Origin: Arthrobacter silviterrae
GTDB taxonomy: Bacteria; Actinomycetota; Actinomycetes; Actinomycetales; Micrococcaceae
Length of the DNA stretch: 64,000 nucleotides
Assembly: GCF_011045165.1 (NCBI RefSeq)
Contig: NZ_JAAKZI010000005.1
Location: 93,398-157,397 of the forward strand
Direction: 5' to 3'
In this document: positions 7,773 through 16,485 of the stretch, piece after piece
How the letters are laid out: each line of letters starts with the position of its first letter
Position numbering within the stretch: position 1 is the first letter of the stretch
The notes under the pieces: model-generated
Seen by the model: only the letters and a program-made list of their open reading frames with translations
What the model was told of the DNA's origin: nothing
The model's database searches: none
Translations under genes and position numbers: made by a program

Positions 7773-9203
7773 TTAATGGCTGCCACGGCTGACGGGCGGC
7801 ACCAGCTCGCCCAGCGGCTCACGCACCCACCAATTGCCGCTCCCGCGCCACTCGGCCCACGTGGTGTACCGGTAGCTGAACACGCGCGCCCGGACCCAGG
7901 CGGGCCGTTCCCCGGCGAACGGGTCGTGGCGCAGCAGGCCCAAGGTGGCCGGGTCGGCGTCGAGCAGCTTGTTCAGGAACGGCACAAACCAATTCAGGCC
8001 GGGCGACCCCAGCGCCAGGAACCACATCTGCCAGTCCAGGCGCAGCTGGTAGGGCGCCCATTGCCGCGGCATCCGTCCGGGCTCCCCCGGCTTGCCGCGG
8101 AAGCCGTATTCCATCCAGCCACCGCCGCGGGGATCGCCCAAGGTGCCCTCCACCACCACCTCCAGGCGGTCCCGCGTGATGGAGCCGAACGCCCCGTAGG
8201 CGTTGGCCAGCCGCCACCGGTTGAAGCTGCCGTTCATCACCTGGTGCCGGGAAAACAAGTTGCGCAGCGGCCACCAGCTGAGCACCAGCACGAGCGCCCC
8301 CACCGCCAGCACGACGGCGGCAAACCAGGTGGGCATCCCCGGCCCGCCCGGTGCCACGGCAGGCACCGCGGGAGTTGCCACGGCGGAGAATGCCAGCACG
8401 ATGGTGGCGGCGTTCAGCCACGCAAAGTTTCCTGACAGCACCAACCAGCACTGCGTGAGGATGATGGCCGCGGCAGCCACGGTGGACACGGGAGCCGGGG
8501 CAAACAGGAAGAACGGCACCACCAGCTGTGCGAGGTGGTTGCCCAGCACCTCCACCTTGTGCAGCGGCCGTGGCAGGTGGTGGAAGAACCAGCTGAGGGG
8601 GTTGGGCATGGGCTGGGTTTCATGGTGGTAGTACAGCGCCGTGAGGTCCCGCCAGGCCGGGTCGCCGCGCATCTTGATGAGTCCGGCGCCAAACTCCAGC
8701 CGGAACACCAGCCAGCGGAACAGCCAGAGGGTGACGGCCGGCGTCGTGGTTTGGTTTGAGCCCAGGAAGGCGGCCAGGAAGCCGGCCTCCAGGAGCAGGA
8801 TCTCCCAGCCAAAGCCATAGAAGACCTGCCCCACGTTGACGATCGACATGTACAGCAGCCACATCGCCAGGAACACGGCCATTGGCACCCAGGCTGGCCC
8901 GCGCTGCGGCAGGCCCGCCACCACGGACAGGCCCAGGGCCGCGCCGGTCCAGGCCACGGTACGCAGCAGCGTGTCCGAGTACCGCCAGCGGAAGAGTGTA
9001 GGCCCGGGCGGGCGCGCCACGCGGTCCAGGTATCGCGGCACGGGCAGCAGGCCGTGTTCGCCCAGCAGTGCCGGAAACTGCAGGGCGCTGGAGACAAAGG
9101 CGAGCAGGAAAATGGCCGCTATGCCGCGCTGGAGCACAAAGCGCGCCAGCCCGAAGTCCGCCGTGCCAAACCAGCCGCCAAGCCAGCCGCCCAACCAGTC
9201 CAT
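7773..9203 (-). CDS. lipase maturation factor-like membrane protein
   Basis: A 476-residue polytopic protein. The order of motifs is that of the lipase maturation factor family: QFPALLGEHGLLPV near the N-terminus, VNVGQVFYGFGWEILLLEAGFLA, RWLVFRLEFGAGLIKMRGDPAWRDLTALYYHHETQPMPNPLSW, and the C-terminal NAYGAFGSITRDR and RLDWQMWFLALG. Vertebrate LMF1 helps lipases fold in the ER; the bacterial role is unknown. Several transmembrane helices occupy the first 300 or so residues. It is convergent with zur (13-nt gap). Confidence 0.85.
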   Translation of the reverse strand: MDWLGGWLGGWFGTADFGLARFVLQRGIAAIFLLAFVSSALQFPALLGEHGLLPVPRYLDRVARPPGPTLFRWRYSDTLLRTVAWTGAALGLSVVAGLPQRGPAWVPMAVFLAMWLLYMSIVNVGQVFYGFGWEILLLEAGFLAAFLGSNQTTTPAVTLWLFRWLVFRLEFGAGLIKMRGDPAWRDLTALYYHHETQPMPNPLSWFFHHLPRPLHKVEVLGNHLAQLVVPFFLFAPAPVSTVAAAAIILTQCWLVLSGNFAWLNAATIVLAFSAVATPAVPAVAPGGPGMPTWFAAVVLAVGALVLVLSWWPLRNLFSRHQVMNGSFNRWRLANAYGAFGSITRDRLEVVVEGTLGDPRGGGWMEYGFRGKPGEPGRMPRQWAPYQLRLDWQMWFLALGSPGLNWFVPFLNKLLDADPATLGLLRHDPFAGERPAWVRARVFSYRYTTWAEWRGSGNWWVREPLGELVPPVSRGSH

Positions 9204-9282
9204 GCACCAACGCTAGCCCTTGGAGCTGCGCACCGTCAGGGGCCAATCGTGCGCCACTTTAGAAGTGGCGCACGGCTGCGGC

Positions 9283-10167
9283 CTAGGCGTGCGCAGCTTC
9301 CAAGGGTGTCCGCACTGTCCAGCCGCGGCGGCGCCGCACGGCACCCACGCCGCGGCACAGCACGTAGATCAGGAAGGAAAGCGTTGTGACGTACGGGGAG
9401 ATCGGGATGCTCCCGCCCAGGGCCAGCATGATGCCGCCCACTGTGGAGATGATGGCGAAGGCCACGCTGAGCAGCACCACCTTGCGCGGGGCCGCCGTCA
9501 CCTGGAGGGCCGCCGCCGCGGGGGTGATAAGCAGTGCCAGCACCAGCAGGGCCCCCACGACCTGGATGGACAGGGCCACGGAAATCCCGAGCAGGAACAT
9601 GAAGGCCAAGGACAGGGTGCGCACCGGGATGCCCCGGGCCGCGGCAATGTCCGGGTCGGCGCTGGCAAAGGTCAGGGGCCGCCAAATGAGCACCAGCCCG
9701 GCGATGACCACCGCCGCAGTGGCCGCCAGGGCGGAGAGCTGCGTGGAGTCAACGGACACGATCTGCCCTGTCAGCAGGCCAAACTTGTTCGCCGCGCGTC
9801 CCTGGTAGAGGGACAGGAACAAGATGCCCAGGCCCAGCCCAAACGGCATGATGACGCCGATCACCGAATTCTTCTCCCGGGCCCGCACCCCCATGACGCC
9901 GAGCAAAAGCGCGGCCAGCACGGAGCCGGCCAGTGAACCGAAAATGACGTCCGCGCCGACCAGCAGGGCAAAGGCCGCCCCGGCAAAGGACAGTTCGGCT
10001 ATGCCGTGGACGGCGAAGGCCAGGTCGCGCATCATGACAAAGGTGCCGATCAGGCCGCCGACCAGGCCCAGGATGGCCCCGGCCAGCAGGGAATCGCGGA
10101 ACAGCGGCAGCAGCTGGGCATAGTCGGTGAAGTTGAAAACGGCGTGGGAAAAGTCCGACCAGTTCAT
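9283..10167 (-). CDS. znuB: zinc ABC transporter permease ZnuB
   Basis: A 294-residue inner-membrane permease of the ABC-3 family with about eight hydrophobic segments. Typical features are GLVGGLIGTFVMMRDLAFAVHGIAELSFAGAA near the N-terminus and ARGIPVRTLSLAFMFLLGISVALSIQVVGALLVLALLITPAAAA near the middle, the conserved metal-permease core. It forms the translocation channel with ZnuC and receives Zn(II) from ZnuA. Its ATG (10167) overlaps the znuC TGA by 4 nt. Confidence 0.92.
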   Translation of the reverse strand: MNWSDFSHAVFNFTDYAQLLPLFRDSLLAGAILGLVGGLIGTFVMMRDLAFAVHGIAELSFAGAAFALLVGADVIFGSLAGSVLAALLLGVMGVRAREKNSVIGVIMPFGLGLGILFLSLYQGRAANKFGLLTGQIVSVDSTQLSALAATAAVVIAGLVLIWRPLTFASADPDIAAARGIPVRTLSLAFMFLLGISVALSIQVVGALLVLALLITPAAAALQVTAAPRKVVLLSVAFAIISTVGGIMLALGGSIPISPYVTTLSFLIYVLCRGVGAVRRRRGWTVRTPLEAAHA

Positions 10168-11024
10168 GGCTGCCCCTGCAATTCCGCGCCGGGAAGTTCC
10201 TCGGGGTGGCCGTCCAGCACTCTGTCCGGCATGCCCACCACGGCAATCCGCCCGTGGCTGTGCAGCACCTCAACGTGTGTGCCATAGAGCCGCGACAGCA
10301 CTTCCGTGGTCATGACCTCCCCGGGGGTGCCGATGGTGAATCGCCCGCCGGCCAGGTACAGCACCCGGTCAACGTGTTCCAGGATCGGGTTGATTTCATG
10401 CGTGACAAATACGACGGCGGTCCCGTTGCGTTTTGCCTGCCGCCCCACCAGGGCGCTCACGGCCCTTTGGTGGTGCAGGTCCAGTGAGAGCAAAGGTTCG
10501 TCGCAGAGCAGCACCTTGGGGTTCGGCGCCAGGGCCTGGGCAATGCGCAGCCGCTGCTGCTCGCCGCCGGAGAGCATGCCCACCGGAATCTTCGCGTAGG
10601 ACGCGGCCCCCACCTCGGCCAGCAGCGCGTCAACCCGCTTGCGGTAGGCGCGCCCGCGCAGCCGGATGCCCCACTTGTGGCCGTCCACGCCCAAGCCGAC
10701 CAGGTCCCGCGCCCTCAGGGGCGTGTCCGGCGGGAAGTGTTTTTGCTGGGGGACGTAGCCTATGGCGCGGCTGCCGCGGCGGGCTGGTTCGCCGTCGATC
10801 GCCAGGGTGCCGGCGCCTAGCGGCACCAGCCCCAGCAGGACCTTCAGGAAACTTGTCTTGCCGCTGCCGTTGGCACCGAGCACGGCCAGGAATTCACCCG
10901 GCGCAATGTCCAGGTCCAGTCCGTCCCACAGGGTGCGCGGCCCGTACGCCAGGCTGGCGCCGCGCAGGCTGACGGCGGGTGCGCTGGCAACTGCGACGCC
11001 GGGCGGCGTGGACGTTGCGCTCAC
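10164..11024 (-). CDS. znuC: zinc ABC transporter ATP-binding protein ZnuC
   Basis: A 286-residue ATPase with Walker A GANGSGKTS (about 50-58), signature LSGGEQQRLR (151-160) and Walker B VLLCDEP (171-177). GTG 11024 was chosen as start because its GTGA overlaps the znuA stop codon exactly, and a longer reading has no family support. It powers zinc import in the cytoplasm together with ZnuB. Confidence 0.92.
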   Translation of the reverse strand: MSATSTPPGVAVASAPAVSLRGASLAYGPRTLWDGLDLDIAPGEFLAVLGANGSGKTSFLKVLLGLVPLGAGTLAIDGEPARRGSRAIGYVPQQKHFPPDTPLRARDLVGLGVDGHKWGIRLRGRAYRKRVDALLAEVGAASYAKIPVGMLSGGEQQRLRIAQALAPNPKVLLCDEPLLSLDLHHQRAVSALVGRQAKRNGTAVVFVTHEINPILEHVDRVLYLAGGRFTIGTPGEVMTTEVLSRLYGTHVEVLHSHGRIAVVGMPDRVLDGHPEELPGAELQGQP

Positions 11025-11953
11025 TTCGCGGTGGCTTTGGAGGTGGCCAGGGCCTGCTGGATGTGGGCTGCGTTCGCGGCCATCCACTGGAGGTAGTCCT
11101 TGCCCTGCGGCAGGGTCTCGGTGAAGTCCACCACGGGCACCCCCGCCTGTTCGGCGGCCTTTTTGACCTCCACGGTTTGCGGGCCCTCGGTTTGCTGGTT
11201 GTAGGCCAGCAGGGCCACGGTTCCGTTTGTCATGAGGTTTACTGTATCCCGGAGCACGGTGGTGGGGACGTCGGAGCCGTTTTCGATGGCCGTGCTGAAC
11301 GCTGCAGGGGTGGCATTGGCCAGGCCGGCCTCCTCCAGCAGGTACAGCGGCACGGGTTCGGTGATGGCTGCCGCGGCTCCGTGGTGCGCCGCCTTGACTC
11401 CGGCCAGCGATGCCTCAATGCCGGCCAGTGTGCCCTTGAAGGCCTTGGCGTTGGCGGCAAACTCGCCCGCGTGGGCAGCATCCAGCGCGGAGAAACGCAC
11501 GGCCAGCTGGTCAGCCAGCTTGGACATGGTGGGCAGCGAGTACCACAGGTGCTCGTTGAAGTCCGGACCAGTGTCCAGGCCGGAGAGCCGGCTGACGTTG
11601 ATGACCTTTGCGGGATCGAGGATCCCCTTGGCCAGCTGGCCGAAGAAATCGTCGTAGCCGCCGCCGTTTTCAATGCCGACGGCGGCCTTGGAGACGGCCA
11701 GCTTGTCCTGGGCCGTGGCCTCATAGGAATGGGGGTCGGCGTCGGCCCGGGCAATGATGGAATGGACGGACACCCGGTCCGCGCCCACAGCCTCGGCAAT
11801 GCTGCCATACACATTGGTCGAGGCCACCACGGCGATCGTGCCGCCGCCGGCCTGCTTGTCCGTGGCCGCGCTGGAACCGCCCCCGCATGCACCCAGCAGC
11901 AGCGACGCCGCCACGGCCAATGCGAGGGTCAGTGTGGTGCGGCGCAGCTGCAT
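11021..11953 (-). CDS. znuA: zinc ABC transporter substrate-binding lipoprotein ZnuA
   Basis: A 310-residue cluster A-I metal-binding protein with a lipoprotein signal ending LLLGACGGG (lipidated Cys about 23). Putative metal ligands include the His in DADPHSYEATAQD and the His in NEHLWYSLPTMSKL. The His-rich loop of some ZnuA proteins is absent. A good ribosome site (CGGAGGAC) precedes the ATG, and a candidate Zur box lies at 11973-11991. It is the first gene of znuA-znuC-znuB, all overlapping by 4 nt. Confidence 0.92.
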   Translation of the reverse strand: MQLRRTTLTLALAVAASLLLGACGGGSSAATDKQAGGGTIAVVASTNVYGSIAEAVGADRVSVHSIIARADADPHSYEATAQDKLAVSKAAVGIENGGGYDDFFGQLAKGILDPAKVINVSRLSGLDTGPDFNEHLWYSLPTMSKLADQLAVRFSALDAAHAGEFAANAKAFKGTLAGIEASLAGVKAAHHGAAAAITEPVPLYLLEEAGLANATPAAFSTAIENGSDVPTTVLRDTVNLMTNGTVALLAYNQQTEGPQTVEVKKAAEQAGVPVVDFTETLPQGKDYLQWMAANAAHIQQALATSKATAK

Positions 11954-11972
11954 GCGGTGTCCTCCGAAGGAT

Positions 11973-11991
11973 GCTAATGAGAATTGTTACC
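11973..11991 (-). promoter_or_regulatory. candidate Zur box upstream of znuA
   Basis: GCTAATGAGAATTGTTACC matches 14 of 19 positions of the classical Fur/Zur consensus GATAATGATAATCATTATC. It sits about 20-38 nt upstream of the znuA start, where a repressor would block transcription. A zur gene lies 4 kb away. Confidence 0.6.
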
Positions 11992-12035
11992 AATAAGTCT
12001 GCACCCAGCATAACGCATATTGGGAACCGTTCGCA

Positions 12036-13094
12036 TCAAGCCTTTTTGCGTTCGTGGATCTGCGTCTGGGTTGCGTCGCGGATTTCGCCCACCAGCTGCT
12101 CAATCACATCCTCCAGGAACAGCACGCCCACGGTTTGGCCGTCGGCGGAAATCACGCGGGCCACGTGCGATCCGGTGCGCTGCATGATGGCCAGCGCATC
12201 CTCAATTTCCTCATCCACGGACAGGTTCACCATGGAGCGCACGCGGGCCTCCCCGATGGGCAGCTCATAGCGCTCCGCCGGGATGGGCAACACGTCCTTC
12301 AGGTGAAGGTAGCCCAACAGCGTGCCGCCGTCGTCGGTCAGGACAAACCGGGAGAACCCCGTCTTGCCGACCTTGTGCTCAAACTGCACCGGCGTGGCCG
12401 ACGCCGGCAGCGTCACCACCTGCTCCAGCGGCACCATGATGCCGCCGGCACGCTGGGTGGAAAACTCCAGCGCCCCGTTGATGAGCCCGGTCAGGTCATC
12501 CACCAGCCCGCTGCGCGTGGATTCGGCCACGATGGACTGCACTTCCTCCAGGGTGAAGGAAGACGACACCTCATCCTGCGGCACGATCCGGAACAGCCGG
12601 ACAATGTGGTTGGCGCTCCAGTTCAGTGCCACGATCACGGGCCTCACCAGCTTGCCGATGAAGACGAGCGGCGGGGCCAGCAGCAGGGCCGCCTTGTCGG
12701 CGGCGGAGACGCTCATGTTCTTGGGCACCATCTCCCCAAACGTCACGTGCAGGAACGTCACCAGCAGCAGCGCCACCACAAACGCCGCGGGCGCGGCAAT
12801 GCTCTCTGCAACGCCCAGGGCGTGCAGCGGCGTGGACAGCAGGTGGTGGATGGAAGGTTCGGCAACGTTGAGGATCAACAGCGAGCACACTGTGATGCCC
12901 AGCTGCGAACAAGCCAGCATGAGGGAGACGTTTTCCATCGCCCCCAAGGTGACTTTGGCGCGCTTGGAACCCGCGTCCGCCAGCGGTTCGATCTGGCTGC
13001 GCCGGGCGGACATGATGGCGAACTCGGCGGCCACAAAGAACGCATTGCCGAGCAACAGCACCACCAGCCAGGCAATTCCTGCCCACGGGTTCAT
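12036..13094 (-). CDS. hemolysin-like DUF21/CBS-pair protein (CNNM/CorC family)
   Basis: A 352-residue membrane protein. The N-terminal DUF21 domain has about four hydrophobic segments (LLGNAFFVAAEFAIMSARRSQIEPL; CSQLGITVCSLLILNV; GEMVPKN at the end of the domain) and is followed by a CBS pair (GFSRFVLTDDGGTLLGYLHLKDVL). The C-terminal CorC_HlyC domain is missing. Family members are linked to magnesium efflux or resistance. Its ATG overlaps the stop of the longer paralogue by 4 nt, so the two may form a hetero-oligomer. Confidence 0.85.
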   Translation of the reverse strand: MNPWAGIAWLVVLLLGNAFFVAAEFAIMSARRSQIEPLADAGSKRAKVTLGAMENVSLMLACSQLGITVCSLLILNVAEPSIHHLLSTPLHALGVAESIAAPAAFVVALLLVTFLHVTFGEMVPKNMSVSAADKAALLLAPPLVFIGKLVRPVIVALNWSANHIVRLFRIVPQDEVSSSFTLEEVQSIVAESTRSGLVDDLTGLINGALEFSTQRAGGIMVPLEQVVTLPASATPVQFEHKVGKTGFSRFVLTDDGGTLLGYLHLKDVLPIPAERYELPIGEARVRSMVNLSVDEEIEDALAIMQRTGSHVARVISADGQTVGVLFLEDVIEQLVGEIRDATQTQIHERKKA

Positions 13095-14494
13095 TTCCGG
13101 CCTCCGCCGTCGAGCTTGCCGCCGTCTTGCTTGCCGCCGTCGTGCTTGCCGCCGTCGTGCCCGGAACGTCCGGGGCTGCCGGGTTCCCCGGTTGCGGGGT
13201 CCGGTGCCGGGACAAAGCGGATGCGGTCTATGCGGCGCCGCTCCAGCCGGTCAACCACCAGGGTGCCGCCTTCCACCGGGACCGTGTCGCCGAGGCGGGC
13301 GATCCGGCCCAGCTCGGCCATCATGAACCCACCCACGGTTTCGTAGGCGGCCTCGTCGGGGACGTTGAGCGGGCCGATGCGTTCGGTGACCTCGTCGGGG
13401 CGCATGAGGCCCGGGAAATACCAGTCGCCGCTGGCGGCCTGCAGGATGCCGGGCTTGGTGCGGTCGTGCTCGTCGGAAACCTCACCCACAATTTCCTCCA
13501 CGAGGTCTTCCAGCGTGGCCACACCTGCCGTACCGCCGTATTCGTCCTGGACCACGGCCATCTGCAGGTTCCCCTCGCGGAGTTCGAGGATCAGAGCGTC
13601 CAGGTGCACTGTTTCGGGGACGCGCAGCACGTCAGTCATGATGGCGCCGGCCTCAATGGCGGCGCGCTTCCGAAAGGGAATGGAGACGGCCTTTTTCAGG
13701 TGGACCACGCCCAGGATGTTGTCAGGCGAATCGCCGATCACGGGAAAGCGCGAGTACCCGGTGCGCCGGGCGGCGTCGATGATGTCCGCCACGGATTGTT
13801 CGGACTCGATGGTTTCCACGCGCATGCGCGGCGTCATGACGTCGGCCGCGGTGCGTTCGCCGAAGCTCAGCGTGCGCGCCACAAACCGCGCCGTGCCCTC
13901 ATCAAGGGTGCCCATGGCGGCGGAACGGCGCACCAGGGATGCGAGTTCGGCGGGCGAGCGCGCCCCGGAGATTTCTTCCTTCGCTTCCATGCCGAACAGG
14001 TTCAGGACCTTGTTCGCAACGCCGTTGAGGACCAGGATGGCAGGCTTGAAGATGGCGGTGAAGACAAGCTGCGGGCGGGCCACGGCCTTGCCAACCTCGA
14101 ACGCCTTGGCGATGGCCATGTTCTTGGGCACCAGTTCCCCAATGAGCATGGAGAGCAGGGTGGCCACCGCCATGGCGGTGATGAGGGCCGCCGTGGCAGC
14201 CGCAGCGGGGGGCACGCCCAGGGCGTCCAAAGGACCGGCGAGCAGTGCACCCAGGGACGGTTCCATCAGGAAGCCGGTCAGGAGGGTGGTCAGCGTAATG
14301 CCCAGCTGGCAACTGGACAGCTGCGTGGACAGGGACTTGAGGCAGTGCAACAGCGGTTCAGCAGCTTTGTCGCCGTCGTCCACGGCGCGTTGCACCGACG
14401 CCTGATCCAGGGCCACGAGGGAAAATTCCACGGCCACAAAGAACCCGGTCCCCAGGATGAGGAGCAGGCCTGCTGCGAGGAGGAGCCATTCCAT
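13091..14494 (-). CDS. hemolysin-like DUF21/CBS/CorC_HlyC protein
   Basis: A 467-residue full-length paralogue of the downstream gene: DUF21 membrane domain (GTGFFVAVEFSLVALDQASVQRAV; GELVPKNMAIA), CBS pair (TGYSRFPVIGDSPDNILGVVHLKKAV; VQDEYGGTAGVATLEDLVEEIVG) and a C-terminal CorC_HlyC domain (VGGFMMAELGRIARLGDTV). The last 25 residues are a Gly/Lys/His-rich repeat, with DGGK repeated as GHDGGKHDGGKQDGGKLDGGG. A role in Mg/Co homeostasis is likely from the family but not shown by sequence. Confidence 0.86.
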   Translation of the reverse strand: MEWLLLAAGLLLILGTGFFVAVEFSLVALDQASVQRAVDDGDKAAEPLLHCLKSLSTQLSSCQLGITLTTLLTGFLMEPSLGALLAGPLDALGVPPAAAATAALITAMAVATLLSMLIGELVPKNMAIAKAFEVGKAVARPQLVFTAIFKPAILVLNGVANKVLNLFGMEAKEEISGARSPAELASLVRRSAAMGTLDEGTARFVARTLSFGERTAADVMTPRMRVETIESEQSVADIIDAARRTGYSRFPVIGDSPDNILGVVHLKKAVSIPFRKRAAIEAGAIMTDVLRVPETVHLDALILELREGNLQMAVVQDEYGGTAGVATLEDLVEEIVGEVSDEHDRTKPGILQAASGDWYFPGLMRPDEVTERIGPLNVPDEAAYETVGGFMMAELGRIARLGDTVPVEGGTLVVDRLERRRIDRIRFVPAPDPATGEPGSPGRSGHDGGKHDGGKQDGGKLDGGGRK

Positions 14495-14747
14495 TACAGG
14501 TCCCCCGTTTCAGCTGTTCGGCTGCGGGGGCCGGGCGCCGGCGGGGGGTGGTCGGCGCTGGGGCCGGCCGGTGCGTTGGCGGTGGTGTGGTGGGCTCGCG
14601 TGCGGGGTTTGCCGGCTTGTACAACGTTTGCACCGGAGCGTGATCCCACGCTGGGCGAACCGTTGTGCCGGCCCCTAGATTTACTTTCCATAGGTTTTTC
14701 AGTCTACATGAGCGCCTGCCCCGGCCCCCGGGGCGGCGGCGCGCCAT
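14495..14747. other. intergenic region upstream of the CorC pair
   Basis: This 253-nt gap separates the end of the flavin reductase gene from the CorC pair; both are on the minus strand. It is G-rich near the CorC start and contains a small AT-rich patch at 14685-14710 that may hold the promoter of the pair. I see no gene or convincing structure. Confidence 0.4.
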
Positions 14748-15290
14748 TCAACTTTCCGTCGGGAGCCCCTGCCCGCCCAGGCCGTGGTAGCCGCGCTGGT
14801 GATATACCAGCGGCTCGCCCGGGGATTCCGGGGCAATGACCTCCACCACGGCGGCCGCCACCAGCAGTGAGGAACCCGCCGCGGTCCGGCTCAGGACCTT
14901 GCACCGCAGGGCGAAGCCGGCATGCATGAGCAAGGGCTCTCCCGTGTCCAGCCGTGTCCACACCATGGCGCCGGTGAAGCGTTCGGTGGTGGGGCTGGCA
15001 AAGGCTCGGGCCAGCCCGACGTCGGACGCCGTGAGCAGGTGGACCACCAGGGAATCCGCCACGGCGATGGCGGCGGCGGAGCCCTTCTGGGATGCCAGGG
15101 AAAAGGCCAGGATGGGCGGCTCCGCGGAAACGGAGGCCACCGAGGAGGCCGTGATGCCGACGGGCCCCGTGCCAATGTCGGCCGTAATGATGGACACCCC
15201 GGCCGGGTGCCCGCCGAAGGCTGCCTTGAAATTGGCGGCTGCCTGGCCGGAATCGGGGCAGGCTGCGGGCATTTCGGCTTGCGTGCTCAT
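14748..15290 (-). CDS. flavin reductase-like protein (SoxR-regulated)
   Basis: A 180-residue flavin-reductase-domain protein. Its FMN-binding features include ANFKAAFGGHPAGVSIITADIGTGPVGITASSVASVSAEPPILAFSL (given here only as landmark segments GHPAGV, GITASS and PPILAF) and the C-terminal YHQRGYHGL. It should reduce flavins with NAD(P)H or act as the reductase of a monooxygenase. ATG 15290 was chosen because the SoxR-type promoter at 15344-15374 lies downstream of the earlier in-frame start at 15374, and AGAGGA is a possible ribosome site. Confidence 0.85.
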   Translation of the reverse strand: MSTQAEMPAACPDSGQAAANFKAAFGGHPAGVSIITADIGTGPVGITASSVASVSAEPPILAFSLASQKGSAAAIAVADSLVVHLLTASDVGLARAFASPTTERFTGAMVWTRLDTGEPLLMHAGFALRCKVLSRTAAGSSLLVAAAVVEVIAPESPGEPLVYHQRGYHGLGGQGLPTES

Positions 15291-15343
15291 GGGGGCATGG
15301 TTCCTCTCGCGGCGGCCCGCCACGAAAAGGAGGGCCACAAGCA

Positions 15344-15374
15344 ACACTAAAACCTCAACCATGGTAGAGGTCAA
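15344..15374 (-). promoter_or_regulatory. SoxR box within a 19-bp-spacer promoter
   Basis: ACCTCAACCATGGTAGAGGT (15352-15371) is a 20-bp palindrome with one mismatched pair, matching the SoxR consensus half-site CCTCAA. It lies between TTGACC (-35, 15374-15369) and TAGTGT (-10, 15349-15344) with a 19-bp spacer, the over-long spacing expected of SoxR/MerR-activated promoters. It drives the flavin reductase gene. Confidence 0.85.
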
Positions 15375-15395
15375 ATCGCGTACGGGTGCCAGTGC

Positions 15396-15887
15396 CTAGT
15401 TTCGGCGGGAGAAATCGAAGGCCCGGGCGCCGGGCCCCTGCCCGGCCACCTTGTCATCCGGGTTCACAAAGCCGCATTCGGCCAGGGACAGGCAGCCGCA
15501 GCCAATGCAGCCGCCCAGGCTCCCGCGCAGCTTTTCAAGGGCCCTGATGCGCGCGTCCAGCTCGCCGCGCCAGTGTTCGGACAGCCGCTGCCAGTCGGCG
15601 CTGTCCGGCACGCCGTCGCTGGGCAGTTCCGCGAAGGATTCGGCCACCAGCGCCAGGGGGATGCCGGCACGCTGGGCCGCCCGGATGACGGCCACCCGCC
15701 GCAGCACCGAACGCCGGAAGCGGCGCTGGTTGCCCGCCGTGCGCGTGGAAAAGATCAGGCCCTGCCGCTCATAAAAATGCAGGGCGGACACGGTGGCGCC
15801 ACTTCGTTCGGCCAGCTGTCCCACAGTCAATTGTTCCTCGGCGCTGTGCTGGGAACCGGCGCTGTGCTGCGTTCCGGCGCTGGCCAT
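15396..15887 (-). CDS. soxR: redox-sensitive transcriptional activator SoxR
   Basis: A 163-residue MerR-family regulator. The N-terminal HTH has VSALHFYERQGLIFSTRTAGNQRRF, then a dimer helix, then the [2Fe-2S] ligand cluster CIGCGCLSLAEC with Cys at about 127, 130, 132 and 138. It senses redox-cycling compounds through the cluster and activates promoters with a long spacer. The target in this window is the adjacent flavin reductase. The first 18 residues carry a small repeat (AGTQHSAGSQHSA). It follows the gluconokinase gene closely, so it may also be read from that operon. Confidence 0.92.
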   Translation of the reverse strand: MASAGTQHSAGSQHSAEEQLTVGQLAERSGATVSALHFYERQGLIFSTRTAGNQRRFRRSVLRRVAVIRAAQRAGIPLALVAESFAELPSDGVPDSADWQRLSEHWRGELDARIRALEKLRGSLGGCIGCGCLSLAECGFVNPDDKVAGQGPGARAFDFSRRN

Positions 15888-15889
15888 GG

Positions 15890-16429
15890 CTAGCGGGCTG
15901 CCGCCAGCTCGATGCCGGCCACGGCCTGGGCCAGCAGTTCAGTAATGCTGGCGGAAATGTCGATCACCACGGCGTTTTCATCCTTGCCCAGCGGTTCCAG
16001 GGTGGCCAGCTGGGAGGCCAGCAGGGCCGGCGGCATGAAGTGGCCGGAACGGCCCTCCAGCCGGGAGCCGAGCACTTCCAGAGAGCCGTCAAGGTGCAGG
16101 AAAATGGTGTCGGGTGCCTTCGCCCGGATGACATCGCGGTAGCTGCGCTTCAACGCCGAGCACGCAATGACAATGCCGGCCGCTTTGGTGTTGGCCAGTT
16201 CGTCGCCCACGATTTCCAGCCACGGCCAGCGGTCCGAGTCATCGAGCGGGATTCCGGCAGCCATCTTGTGGATGTTGGCGAGCGGGTGCAGGGAGTCCCC
16301 GTCCAGGAACGGGAAGCCCATGGCGTCGGCCACGAGGGCCCCGATGGTGCTCTTGCCGGAGCCGGAGACGCCCATGACAATAACGCGGGTGGCAGGCGTT
16401 CCTGCTGTGGTGTCCACTGGTGTATCCAT
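15890..16429 (-). CDS. gntK: gluconokinase-like kinase, copy 1
   Basis: A 179-residue shikimate/gluconate kinase-fold protein with Walker A GVSGSGKST, then [20 protein letters not shown] and [10 protein letters not shown], and [22 protein letters not shown], all hallmarks of GntK (ATP + gluconate to 6-phosphogluconate). ATG 16429 was chosen; an upstream ATG (16468) would add 13 residues absent from the family. It is a tandem paralogue of the next gene and probably the last uronate-operon gene before soxR. Confidence 0.87.
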   Translation of the reverse strand: MDTPVDTTAGTPATRVIVMGVSGSGKSTIGALVADAMGFPFLDGDSLHPLANIHKMAAGIPLDDSDRWPWLEIVGDELANTKAAGIVIACSALKRSYRDVIRAKAPDTIFLHLDGSLEVLGSRLEGRSGHFMPPALLASQLATLEPLGKDENAVVIDISASITELLAQAVAGIELAAAR

Positions 16430-16432
16430 ACT

Positions 16433-16448
16433 CTCTTGTATACCAAAG
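16433..16448. promoter_or_regulatory. GTATAC-centred partial dyad before gntK copy 1
   Basis: The segment TTGTATACCAA holds a GTATAC core (16438-16443) like operators of FadR/GntR-type uronate and gluconate regulators. On the minus strand TATACA lies 7 nt before ATG 16429, so it could also be a -10 element of a leaderless transcript. The flanks are only partly symmetric. Confidence 0.3.
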
Positions 16449-16485
16449 CTTGCCCCGGGCGGCCCCATCGGCTTCGCTTCATTGC

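Noticed and set aside
13127..14839. 570-residue plus-strand open frame
   Set aside because: Antisense to the CorC-type protein.
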